Positions 30,393-41,003 of a DNA stretch of 64,000 nucleotides are shown here, in pieces (the stretch's first letter is position 1; the number at the start of each line of letters is the position of its first letter). The DNA lies in assembly GCA_037893225.1 (NCBI GenBank), contig JAZGUH010000618.1, positions 310,001 to 374,000 of the forward strand, written 5' to 3'. The DNA comes from Hippasteria phrygiana. Its lineage: Eukaryota > Echinodermata > Asteroidea > Valvatida > Goniasteridae. The notes below the pieces were generated by a model. The model was given only the letters and a program-made list of their open reading frames with translations, searched no databases and was not told where the DNA came from. The translations under genes and the position numbers were made by a program.

Positions 30393-30396
30393 CTAT

Positions 30397-30583
30397 TATG
30401 TGCATATTATCTTTGACAGAGGCATATGGGCCGAAAACAGACAAGATACTACGGAGGACCTGGCAGATCTCACCGGAGAGTTACCACAGATAATACTGAA
30501 GTCGCGAGCAGATTCCACAGTAAAGTCGTATTCGGGTGCGTTCAATAAATGGGCGGAGTGGGTACACTCACAGAAAAAATTAC
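30397..30583 (+). pseudogene. DIRS-like tyrosine recombinase, fragment 1 (N-terminal)
   Basis: ELPQIILKSRADSTVKSYSG and FNKWAEWVHSQKK correspond to the start of the core-binding domain of DIRS-type recombinases. The frame is cut at about 30585 by an insertion and resumes at 33837. Confidence 0.8.
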
Positions 30584-31785
30584 ACAGGTTGTGTAAAATT
30601 TTACATAATTGCAATGTGCCATACGAACCTGCTAATAGTTAGGTAAAATTTTACACAACAGGTGTTGGGTAAGGTTTTTCATAAAAGTTTGGTAAAATCT
30701 TACTTTCAAAATTGGTACTAACATTTGCCTAATATCTCGGTAAAAACAATTTGGTAAAATTTTACCAAATTCAGAAGTTAAAAAATACGTCGTTTCTATG
30801 TAGAATGACTAGAATTTTACTACATTTTAAGGTGTTTTTTTACTGTTTCACCATGTCAAAAGTTTACTAAATCTTCAGGTAATTTGGTATTTATTAATAA
30901 AAGGTTAAATAAGTTTCTCATAAGTGAAATAAATCAACACATAAACAAGAACATTTAATGCAAAACATAACTTTAAATTTATTCTCAATCACTTATTACA
31001 ATTTCCAAGTAATCATTGTCCAATTTTATTCAATATTTTTTGTTATAATAAAGTATTGTTTGTCCATAATTCAGTGTTGATTTGCAACAATAACAACAGC
31101 AAAACACAAAGTTCAACAGTTATATACATGTGTGACACAAAAATAAGTCAGTCTTTAAGGATAAAGCTCTAGACTGGTCATCAAAACTCGCAGGTATCTC
31201 ATTAATTAGATTAAAAGAATTAAAGCTAAAAACTACAGAAAATCTAATTTTGTTAAGCTAGTTTTTCTTTCTCAAAAGATACATTATCAGGTTTGTTTTT
31301 TAGTTGATGGATAAAATGCTTAGCAAACAAATGCAACCACACATTTACTTATTATGAGTGAGGTTCTTCAATACAACTGTCTCTTGAATAGTTTAATTAG
31401 CATCACGTCAGACAAAAGATTTTGACTCTTTTAGGTGTTGTAAGAAAAGCCAGTGGTCATTTGAAATATGGTCTATGTAGTTTTGTTCAAGGAAACAATT
31501 GTTTTACTTTGATGAACTTGTTCTGGCTTCAACAAACTACCATTCGAAGATTCCTAAAAACTTCTGGAAAATGTTAAATCCACAATAATGCAGTCTGCTT
31601 AAAATTCAGTACACTGAAATGTTTTAGAACTTGGCAATCATAAATATTGCCTTGTACTGTACTGTTCTGATCACTGTTGAATTTTCAGGTCGGAAAAAAA
31701 TGAAAAGAATAACAAACTTCATTTTTCTTTTTTTTTACATATCTGTACTCAACTTTTTATGGTCATTAATTAAACTTTAGATTAC

Positions 31786-32086
31786 CTGAAACAATTATGA
31801 TGGTCGTACATTTTACTGGAGCTGAAGTCTCTAAAGTCTCTGATAGTGCTACTTTTGACAATGCCCTTGATGCCATACACTACTGATTCTAAGAACTCCC
31901 ATGCCCCATCGCACTTATCCTGATACTGTAGACTACACACAAAGTAGGACTTGAAACATACATCAAGTGCTTTAAGAAGTGGGATGGTTGCATAGCCCTC
32001 CTCTCCATGATCACGAAGACTTGTGGTGATGGTTGAGGCGGCCGATTTACTTACGGTCAAGTACCGTGTTCCAAGTCCATGTTTTC
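31786..32086 (-). CDS. Candidate exon of unknown protein inside the 3.2-kb element
   Basis: On the minus strand an open frame with protein-like composition (LGTRYLTVSKSAAST..., KALDVCFKSYFVCSLQYQ) runs between TTCTTTAG at the 5' side and CAG/GTAATC at the 3' side, both plausible splice signals. I do not recognise the family. A GTAAGT inside the segment, shortly after GLGTRYLT, offers a competing donor. It might be transposon cargo or part of a diverged transposase. Confidence 0.35.
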
Positions 32087-32771
32087 CTAAAGAAGTACAA
32101 AAAAGCAACATAAATACTGTGTACATAAACCAAATCCCCAATTATTTACAACAAAGAAGAAGTCAACCTGAAAAAAAATTCTTTGCTAAATGTGTATAGC
32201 CATGTAGGCATGAACTTTATGTGCATTTTAATGATTTAGACTTCAACATAGAAACAAACTGAGCAAATTCAGTGAAGCTAGCCCAGCAACCTCTATAAAC
32301 AGCACTTCAACTGAATGACAGATCTACAGTAAAAACTAGCACTAGCATTTGAAAAATATTGGGGAGTGTGTAGATCTTAAATGTGGTTCACAATGCTGCT
32401 CAGGGCAGGGCATGGACAAAGCAAATGTTCCTGAACTGGAGCCGAGTACATGGGCAGGCTAAGAAAGGAAAAGTTGTGGGCAGAACCAGCAAAAATTTCA
32501 CTACCTTCAAAGAGCATTGTAGTTGTCATATTTTTAGTGCATATGACTGAAACTGTACTTGTATATTATTGTATAGTTGATGGCAGTGCATCATTCACAG
32601 TATTATGCCTGTCATATTTGTCTTGTGACGGGCGACTTGCATTAAAAACAATATTTTGACCAGGGTCAAAAGGTTTCATAATAAAGGTCTTAAAGTTGAT
32701 GCTTTGTTCCAGGCCTAATTTTAGAGTGTGAACCGTTAATAAAATAAAAGATGTAAGATTTAGCTACTTAC

Positions 32772-32888
32772 TCTCTGGAAGTCCATGAATGCTCATGAAG
32801 ACTCACTGAAACTGATAGGCCTCCTCCCCCTTCCTTCTTCCAGTAAACAGAAGTGGAAGAACATATATGGCCAAGTTCTTCCTTTGTT
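32772..32888 (-). CDS. Candidate upstream exon of the same unknown gene
   Basis: It has an acceptor TTTATCCAG/AACAAAG and a strong donor GAGA/GTAAGTAG. Only one frame is open (GHICSSTSVYWKKEG...LHEHSWTSR). Its splice phase does not join in frame to the segment at 31786-32086 as delimited, so either a boundary is wrong or the gene is broken. Confidence 0.25.
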
Positions 32889-33024
32889 CTGGATAAATAA
32901 GAATATAACAACATTAATTATATAAACAACAGCAATAATGCCATGCTTTTTTAGAAAGTCGTCATGAACAGAAAAACATACTTTGCAACAGCTCCGACAT
33001 TTGGGGGCTTCAAAAATATAATAA

Positions 33025-33126
33025 ACGCAGTGGCTATTGTTACGGCAGCCCTCGTTACGGAACTGCCTATTGTAACAATAGCGTTTGAAAGTCGCGTTAC
33101 GGCTGCCGTAAAAATAGCCACTGCGT
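33025..33126. repeat. 102-bp foldback sequence
   Basis: ACGCAGTGGCTATTGTTACG at one end and its near-exact inverse at the other (..CGTAAAAATAGCCACTGCGT) form 26-bp arms. A second inner pair is built on TTACGG/CTATTGTAACAATAG. It lies inside the 3.2-kb element and is probably a nested mini-MITE. Confidence 0.7.
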
Positions 33127-33836
33127 ATAACAAAATGTACAATATACGAAGGAAGTCCATTATTTTAGCCACATTTATATGGATTAATAATCCGTTTTTG
33201 ACAGTCCGCGCCACTGATTTATAAACCGGGTATGCTATTTGTGTACCATAACCATCGCAGCCTACACAGTGTGTGACAGGCCTGCATGTAAATGTATAGG
33301 CCTACATCGTAGCCTACATTGACTTTCTCAAACACTTTCACCGGCGTCCCTGCACTGCCCATGTTTTACAAAATCAGTAGCTCTACACTGAAAAATTACT
33401 GTACCCAATGTGGCATGTTGGCCTACGTTATTGTTTACCTTCGAATGTCCATATTATCAGATGATCAAAACACCACCCGGACAGGCTTTTCTTCATGTTT
33501 TCCGTCGAAGCTCGTTGGACGACACGTCCGTCCGTTATGAATCGATGCGAAGCACATGGTGTCCAAGTACCCCTTAACTAAGTAATATTTACACAACGCG
33601 TGACAGATTTCACATCGAATTGTGTAAAACTTACGTGGTCGCTATGAAAACTTGAGCAAGATTATATAACTTGTGTAAAAAACCTAAATTACATTTAAAA
33701 CAAGATATTTTAAACTTACAGAATAGTTGCGTATTTTATTTTGGTCATATTTTACTTAACTTGTGTAATATTTTACCAAACTGTTTTTACCGATAATTTT
33801 TTTACCATTCATTTTGTGTGTGTAAAGAAACACAAC

Positions 33837-34078
33837 ATGAAGCCCATTGAGGCAGATCCTTAACCATATTTCTTTGTATCTGGTTTATCTTAGCCACATG
33901 TTTTTCGCCAGCCCCAGTAATCAAAGCCACATCGGCTATACCGGTATATCATGGGCTCACAGGATAGCTGGGGTTGAGGACCCAATCCAGAAGTTAACAG
34001 TTAAATTTACCTATACGAAGGGTTCAGAAGAACACTGTCAAAACCTACTGAGAAAAAAGAACCTTTAACTCCGTCTAT
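33837..34078 (+). pseudogene. DIRS-like tyrosine recombinase, fragment 2
   Basis: KPIEADP and, in a shifted frame, HISLYLVYLS...GYTGISWAHRIAG then LLRKKNL continue the recombinase core-binding domain. It is cut again at 34079 by the next insertion. Confidence 0.75.
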
Positions 34079-34086
34079 CTTATAAG

Positions 34087-35127
34087 CCCGTCAGACCGGG
34101 GTGGCGTCCTTTCTGCGCTGCTACGGCGACGGAAAATGGGCCCAGAGCGCGTCAAGGTCGCCATAAGCGTAGTATATAAGCGTGGAGGAAACGCCAGACA
34201 TCGTGCTGTGGTCGCCATGGTCGCCAATGATCGCCGAGTCACGGCGTTTGTTTTGAGCATGTTCAAAACAAACGCCAAGGTTCTGCGATCTGACCTGGAA
34301 CGCGGTGAGAACGCGGTGGGGTCGCGAAGGTCATGAGACAAGCGTCGTAACATATCTCCATGAACGTAGTACACGCGCAGTACACGCGTGGCAAAGACGC
34401 TGCGAAAATAGTAACATTTGCAACGGCGACTTCATGGCGACTTCTGCCACGACCCCACCACGCGTTCGGAGTCCTTATGGCGTTGTCAGGACGATGTTAC
34501 GATGATTTCACCACTGTTGCGCGATTGCACCACGTCCTCATGGGGCTCCCAGTGCGCCTAAGGCGTTCTTATGGGCTTCCCACTGGAGTTCTTAATACGA
34601 CCATGGCGTGGTTAATTTACCAAGCTTGCACTACGCTCCTATGGCGACCATGCTTTTCATGTGCGACCTGCTATAAAAACTGGCGTTTCAAAGTTCATAC
34701 ATCAGTGTGTCTGTCGTCTTCATCGCTGTATGTCGTGTTATCATCATGGCAGAAGATATCCAGAACTTGGTCGACGTGAGAACGAGGTAGAAACGCCCTG
34801 AGGTCGCCGTGCAGTCACGTAGATACACGTAGAAGACGCGTGGTAAGAACCCCATGAGCGTGGTGAGAGCGCCGCGGGATCGCCGGTGATCGCCGTTGCC
34901 AAGCCCATAGATCTCACTAGAAACGCCATAAGCGCGGAGAGGTCGTGGCGAGCGCGTCGTGAGAACGCGGTATGATCGCACAGGTCGCGGTAGGATCAGA
35001 GCGCAGCTTTTTTCAAGTTTCTAATTTTTTGTAACTTTTTCTCGCATTGTGTTTACGTTTGCCGGCGACCTTTTACATTTTCTGGTCGCCGTAAGGTCGC
35101 GGATGGTCGCCGTCCAGTCTGACGGGA
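34087..35127. mobile_element. 1.04-kb TIR transposon (CCCGTCAGAC ends), non-autonomous
   Basis: The ends are CCCGTCAGACCGG and CCAGTCTGACGGG, and imperfect inverted similarity extends about 60 bp inward (TACGGCGAC..GAAAATG on both sides). A candidate 8-bp target duplication is CTTATAAG (34079-34086) against CTTTTAAG (35128-35135). The interior is dense in GGTCGC, GGCGAC and CGTGG motifs on both strands and has no convincing ORF. An 8-bp duplication would suit a hAT or related superfamily, but the termini are not diagnostic. Confidence 0.78.
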
Positions 35128-35410
35128 CTTTTAAGAGATATGGTTGACTTACACATTAAGCAACCTTCTGAGCTTACATTAGCAGATTTGATGACTTTAA
35201 GGACAATAGCAATGTGTCTTCTCGCTTATGCGGGGTTCCTCAGGTTCAACGAACTTTCATCCATACGTCTGGGCCATCTCACGTTCAATGATCAAGGCTT
35301 AAAATTGTTTATTCCAACAAGTAAAACAGATATTTATCATGACGGAAGGTCCGTTGTTATCAGTAATGTGTATACTAAATATTTCTTAACCCAGGGTGTG
35401 CCCAAACAGT
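35128..35410 (+). pseudogene. DIRS-like tyrosine recombinase, fragment 3 (start of catalytic domain)
   Basis: LRDMVDLHIKQPSELTLADL, then CLLAYAGFLRFNELSSIRL with the first conserved catalytic Arg (about 35233-35289), then FIPTSKTDIYHDG. The HxxR and Tyr of the active site are absent: the sequence ends near 35410, so the copy is 3'-truncated. Confidence 0.82.
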
Positions 35411-35689
35411 TTAAAACTGGTTTCCATTGGGGCCCTATACATAATTATTATTAGTTAAAACTGAATATTTACACATTCATACAAAATATTTAAACAAATA
35501 CAATAATGTTTACACAAATAAATCTATTTTCGGTTAACTTTTCCACTTTCCAGAAGCCTATTGCTGATTTACGGGATGGGCGAAAAACCCGCGAAAAAAC
35601 CTTTTAGGGTGTAAAACAAGGAGAAATTCCCATCCGGCTCCAAAGTATTTTGGCAACCAAGTTTATAACTCCGCAGATCAGTGTAAATG

Positions 35690-37547
35690 ACAGAAATATC
35701 ACTGATAAATGGCTTTACGTAGCTCCGATTTAAATGTACTTAAGGAGTTTATGGTTCTCATTTGTTCAGGCAGATTATTCCATATACTGGCACCACTCAC
35801 AGCGAAACTTAGCATTCCTTTTTTGGCGAAAGGAACTTTCAGTGCCATTTGGGTCGATTGTCGTGTTTCACGAATCACTGTAAGTGGTGTGAACAGATTT
35901 GTCATGTACAAAGGAGTCATTTTGTTAAGGCTTTTGAAAAGGATAGCCTTCTTGGACTGAACTCTTTCATTAAAGGAATCCAATTTAGTCTGGCAAACAT
36001 ATCAGCTGAGGGGGTGAGGGAGGTACATTTTAGGATTATCCGTGCGGCTCTTTTGAGACATTTGTTGAGGGTATTGTCGTGAGATATGTACCTTCCTCCC
36101 CACACGTACCGTACAGCAATACTCTAAAGAAGGCATAACTAAACTTACAAAGAGTGTGTGCAGGCTGCTTTGGGGAACGTAATCACGAATTCTGTTTAAC
36201 ACACCCAATTTAGACGAAGCAGTCTTCCTTACGTATTCAACATGTGTACCCCAACTTAATGTTTCATCAACTACACCCAAGCATTTACAAGATTTCACTT
36301 TTTCGATAACCTTATCAGCAATGTACACGTTCAGGTCGACATTGGATATTTTTTGCCTTTAACCAATAAGCATACATTTGGTTTTGTTGGCATTTAATGC
36401 TAGTTTGTTTCTTAGGCACCAGTTGTGAATACTAGCAAGAGCTACATTCAGGTTCCTTTCTATTTCGTTAATACAAGAGGAGCTACACGTTAACGTGGAG
36501 TCATCTGCATACATAAATACGTTGCAATTTTGGGGTATACAAGATGGAAAATCACTACTATAAACAATGAATAAAAGTGGCCCTAAGATCGACCCTTGTG
36601 GAACGCCTATGTCTATGGGCAAGACCTTCGATATTGTGCCCTTAATATTTACAGACTGACTACGACCGCCTAGGTACGACTTAAACCAATTAATTACAGA
36701 AGATGACAAATTCAGCTTCTTCAATTTGCCTAGTAGGATTACATGATCCACACAATCAAAAGCTTTACTGAGATCTATGAACACGCTACCTGTAACTTCA
36801 CCTTGCTCCATAGCCCCAAAACACTTGTTTGTTAAATCGTGTAGAGTGCTTTCAGTTGAGTGCAAGGGTCTAAATCCCGATTGGCAACTAGGTATCAAAT
36901 TGTTATCATCGAGGTAGCTATATACTGCCGAGTGCACCCATCTTTCTATAATCTTAAGAGATAATTGGCAGTATAAAAATAGGCCGATAATTACCTGTAC
37001 TACATTTATCTCCTCCCTTGTGAATTGGTGTTACCAAGGCGTGTTTCCAATCTTTAGGGTATTGCTCGCATCTTATGGAGAGGTTAAAAATATAAGTTAA
37101 AGATTTAGTAATATAAGGGGAAGCAATTTTAATCATTTTAACACTGATGCCATCCGGACCTGTTGCTTTCCCAACCGACATGGATGATATTTGCTTTTGA
37201 ACGAACTCTTCTGTAATATTAGGTACAGTGCATTCTTCAAGTTTATCCAGATAATCAACGATAGAGGCGTAGGTATCATTGTTTTCAAGTTCGCCCGATG
37301 GGCAATTTCTAGCTGTACGTTTTCCTATTGTAGAAAAGTGTTCATTTAATGCATCAGCAATGTCGGTGGGATCGTCAATATTTTCTCCATTTGGGGAAGT
37401 GATAGAATTTGGAGCAATTTTCTGTTTCTTAGGAAGTACCTCCTTTATTTTTTTCCATAGCATAGATGAATTGCTTTTATTTTCTTCTATGGCTGATGTA
37501 TAGTATTCACTCTTCTTAGTGCGGATTTTGTCACTTTCTTTCAACAT
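35690..37547 (-). pseudogene. 5'-truncated CR1/Jockey-type LINE, reverse transcriptase to C-terminus
   Basis: On the minus strand: VGKATGPDGISVKMIK (about 37120-37167), then TGNYRPI and, after a one-base insertion near 36948, IIERW..., FRPLHSTES (about 36848-36874), SKAFDCVDHVILLGKL (about 36730-36777), GVPQGSILGPLLF (about 36570-36608) and the catalytic YADD (about 36505-36516). An in-frame TAA follows at 36358-36360. KCLGVVDETLSWGTHV (about 36237-36284), RLNWIPLMKEF and IWNNLPEQM mark the C-terminal part, with another frame change near 35960. The endonuclease domain is missing, as in most truncated LINE copies. The 3' UTR probably extends towards 35450. It is non-functional. Confidence 0.88.
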
Positions 37548-38164
37548 GAACGTTATGTTTTGCGTAACAGCGATATGTTTTAGGGTGTTTTCATAGAGAT
37601 AATTGTGTAATATTTAACTATTCAAAGTCTCAAAGAAAAAAATTGCCAAAAAAGCAAAACAAAACAAATAGACGAATTTTGACTTGCAAACTGTGACTAA
37701 AGACGACGGTGATATTGGGCATATAATTACCATTTAGGGACGTATTTAAAGTGGAGGAGAGGATTCTTCAGATATTTAATTATGTATAGTATGTATACAT
37801 AGTATTATAGTATGTTAACAAATATTAATTGAGTATTAACCGATATAAAATCATTAATTTTCAGGAGCAGAGTTGCCGAATCTTGCTAACATAAATAAAT
37901 AAATTCATTAATTGCAGGAACGATTAAATGTGGGAATGGCATAAAGTGCATACAGATTAATAGAACTTCCAAATTACAGCTACAACACGTAGTTCAAACG
38001 TTAAGTAATACAAATTATAATATGATTTATTTTTACGTAAAAATAACATTTATTTTATAACATTTTAGTAACATTTGGGTGCAATTCCCTAACATTTCTA
38101 AGATATCATTATATTATTAAAACAATGTAAAACAATGTAAGAGCTGAATGCCAGTCACAAGCAA
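37548..38164. other. AT-rich non-coding interval
   Basis: No gene or recognised repeat was seen. It contains runs such as AACATTTATTTTATAACATTTTAGTAACATTT near the right side, probably related to the adjoining foldback element. Confidence 0.45.
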
Positions 38165-38572
38165 CCCAGCTAACACATTGATGTTTTGATAACGTGGTAT
38201 AAATGTTATATGTAATGTTGTGATGATATTACGAAATAATGTTATGGCGACATGGTCTTACAAACGTTTTAGTGATACCAACATGACATTAATGAAAAAA
38301 CGTTGGTGCGATGTTTTCATAACGTTTCAAAATGTTCATAAAACATTGCCCATGAAATATTTTCACGATGTCAAATTAATATTTCATGGACAATGTTTGT
38401 AAACATTTTGAAACGTTATGACAACATCGCACCAACGTTTTTTCATTAATGTCATATAGGTATCACTAAAACGTTGGTAAGACCATGTCGCATAACATTA
38501 TTTCGTAATATTATCACAACATTACACATAACATTTTTACCACGTTATCAAAACATCAATGTGTTAGCTGGG
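38165..38572. mobile_element. 408-bp foldback MITE with about 170-bp arms
   Basis: It begins CCCAGCTAACACATTGATG and ends with the inverse, CATCAATGTGTTAGCTGGG. Inverted similarity continues almost to the middle (ACCAACGTTTTTTCATTAAT pairs across the centre). The central 60-70 bp pair less well. It has no coding capacity. The superfamily is not determined; flanks GCAA and AAAG show no clear duplication. Confidence 0.88.
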
Positions 38573-39486
38573 AAAGTGTATCAGAGCCCCCCCCCCCCCA
38601 ACACTTGTACTTTTTTGGATTCGCCCCTGGACACAATACACCAACACAATCGCATTTGGTGTCCTTGGTCTTTGTTTGTGGTGTCCGGTTAGGTAAGAAC
38701 ACACACAGACAACTAACTGTACATATAACGTCACCAAACTATTAGTGCAGCAAGCAAGCTCCACATAACACGTACATATAACACGCTGGATAATTTACTA
38801 TTATCCACACCCCCCCCCCCCCCCCCCCCCCCATTCGCTACGGAATTCCAACGCAAAATAAAGAAAAACATAAAACCCGGAAGTTACAGAATCATCAAGG
38901 CTGTGCTCCCGACAGAAGACTCATGCGTGTGGGTATAGTCTTGGTTCCAAGACGTCCTTAGCGGTGCGACGTATAGCGCGCAACGGCCGGCCGACAGCGC
39001 CCTCTAGCAAGACACTTACTGACACGCCAAGGCCAAATCGCTAAGAACGTCTTGGCTATTTCGCATGGGACGGGAGCGCGCGACTTGCTTATGCATAATT
39101 TAACAGGCGGGTCAAACGAATAATCGCGCTTGCGCACTGGAGAAAGCTCATGTTTTAGTAATAACTTAATAGTCAGTTAACGTTCTGAGCAGAGTGATTC
39201 TGGACTGACTGGCAAACCGGCGCCAGGCTGGCCCCCCGCGGCCATCTATTTACCAGTATCGTCCGTGTCCCGCGACGACAGTCCCGATATCCCTACCATT
39301 ATGTCACCAAAGACGCGGGGCAGGCTTCGCTTCACCCGGCCAGGCTACACAAGCTCCTTGCAAGGCTTGACCATAATGGAATAACAAGTTTATTCCAACA
39401 TGTATTTTGATTTATTAACTATAAAAAAAGTAATTGAATATCACAAACAGACGGCTATTGTAATAATAATTGCCCAGACGTTGGCC
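38573..39486. other. Repeat fragments; no gene
   Basis: It contains a C run and a hAT5-like right end (GGATTCGCCCCTG to 38629) without its left partner, a C23 run (38810-38832), and a segment at about 39021-39065 (GCCAAATCGCTAAGAACGTC) that recurs inverted at about 49703-49743. Confidence 0.5.
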
Positions 39487-39726
39487 TACTTCAACCAGCT
39501 GCGACTGGAAATACGACTGGTGAACACGGTCCGCCATTTTGTGTAGTCAAAAATTTGGTTTTACAAAATGGCGGACCCTTATTTGTCACGAAATTAAACA
39601 AAAACCACGCAACTTGAAGGGATAGTTATGTGAATCTTTAAATTCTACTTTAAAAAAGCTTCCCAACCATATCCATTTAATTTTTATAGCCTAAATCGCC
39701 AAATCCAAAGCAATGTGTCCCTTTAA
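39487..39726 (+). mobile_element. TTAA-flanked MITE, copy 4, right half only
   Basis: It matches the right 240 bp of 15120-15705 from TACTTCAACCAGCTGCGAC to GCAATGTGTCCCTTTAA. The left half is missing. Confidence 0.85.
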
Positions 39727-41003
39727 AGGTTGTGCCAAGTGTTTATACAATTCTGAATACAGATGGATAGATATTTTCCAAGATTTGCAGTTCCTGACTG
39801 ACTTTTGGTGGGTGGGGGGGGGGGGGGGGGGGGGGGGGTGTATTATTAAAGTAAAATCTTTTCTACTCAGATACTGACTCACACGGCTTTCGTCCACGAA
39901 AATCCCACACAACTTATTGGCGATACAATCACTGGACAAGATCGCTCTGCCAGTGAATTGGGCCAAGGGTTCTAGGCTTGCAAATACAACGTCGTGACCC
40001 TGAAGAAAGTTTTCCAAGGATCTCCGCTGTTCGGGTTGAAAATTGTCGATGAATCCGCAGCAGAATATTCAGGCAACAAAAAACAAAGATTTATCGAGAA
40101 GACAAACGATGTGGAAGGTTCGCCATGTTTTCGAGGATTAAATGCCACATTTGATGACGTCACAGCTTCTCGTTGGGGATTGGACATTCCATACATTAGT
40201 CCCGCCTACATTATCTATTATTCGCATACGAGGTCGTCGCAAGAAAACGGCAGAAAAAATAAAGAAAAACATAAGCCAAAGCAAACGGTTGTTCCAAGGC
40301 TGTGAGACGGACTCAACTGATTTGCATATTGCAGCATATAGCCGCGTGAGGTCGCTGTTTGCGCTTCGTATACGTGTACGTACGTGTGTACGTACCTGGA
40401 CCCGTACGTGTGACGTAAGTGCAAAGCGCTCGAGGCCATGCAGCGGATGCAGACAATCGAACAGCTTTGACCAGGGCTAAATAAAACCAGATTATCAGCC
40501 AAAACTCCATGTAATGTATACTTTCTTCCTCCATTCTTACGTAAGAAAGTACATTTCTATTCTATTTCTCCTATAGGGTGAACAAAGACATGAATAAGTG
40601 ACAAAGAGGACACCATGTTTGAACTGTTGGTAGGGTCGTGAGTGAGCCGTACCGTACTTTTAATTTACTTTATTGTTTCGCAGCGTTTTCTGTCGCCGCT
40701 CTTCAGTGCACGTGTAAATATAACTGATACATGTACATGTACGGTAAGGTTGACTGCTTGACCGAGAATGAGCTCGGACGGGGCCAGTATATCCTTATAT
40801 ACAATGCGTTGATTGCGCAACAGTGCATTCTATGCAAATACAATCGCACCTGCCGTGCGAAAACGAATAGAAATGTCACTGCTAGTGGTTGGTATTTGTT
40901 TGCTCAGCATAACAATCCTGCTACATTATTAACCTACAGTACTACAATTCCATGCCTTATATTTCTCGGTTGTCAGTTTCCATTGTACTGCCTCCGAGTC
41001 AGC
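39727..41003. other. Interval upstream of the transporter gene
   Basis: The first about 130 bp (AAGGTTGTGCCAAGTGTTTA, then a G25 run at 39814-39838, then AAAGTAAAATCTTT) match 50652-50827 without the G run. From 40000 on the DNA is unique-looking. A TGACGTCA (CRE-like) site lies at about 40155-40162. It may hold the promoter and 5' UTR of the downstream gene, but no TATA box or upstream exon could be supported. Confidence 0.4.

Larger units (their letters stand above)
30588..33836. mobile_element. Unclassified 3.2-kb element with inverted subterminal repeats, inserted in the recombinase ORF
   Basis: Both ends carry repeats of GTGTAAAATTTTACAC-type sequence. On the left CTCGGTAAAAACAATTTGG (about 30737-30755) is matched, inverted, on the right by CCAAACTGTTTTTACCGAT (about 33777-33795). 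The outermost bases GTTGTGT and ACACAAC are inverted. The recombinase frame stops at one edge and resumes at the other, fixing the insertion to within about 10 bp. No target duplication is certain. It holds two candidate minus-strand exons but no recognised transposase. AT-rich DNA fills the rest. Confidence 0.7.
27303..35410 (+). mobile_element. Decayed DIRS-like (tyrosine-recombinase) retroelement with three nested insertions
   Basis: In order: Gag-like knuckle, RT, RNase H, then a tyrosine recombinase instead of an integrase. That is the defining layout of DIRS-type elements. It is interrupted by a solo LTR (29665-30392), an element with subterminal repeats (about 30588-33836) and a TIR transposon (34087-35127). 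Its own inverted or split terminal repeats were not identified, so both outer edges are approximate. Confidence 0.8.

Noticed and set aside
31786..32888. A clean two-exon gene on the minus strand
   Set aside because: The individual splice sites look good, but the two segments do not join in phase with the boundaries I could define, so I kept them as separate low-confidence candidates.
39994..40305. ORFs of 74-103 codons on both strands upstream of the transporter
   Set aside because: No domain or splice context; the two strands are open over the same bases, as expected by chance.
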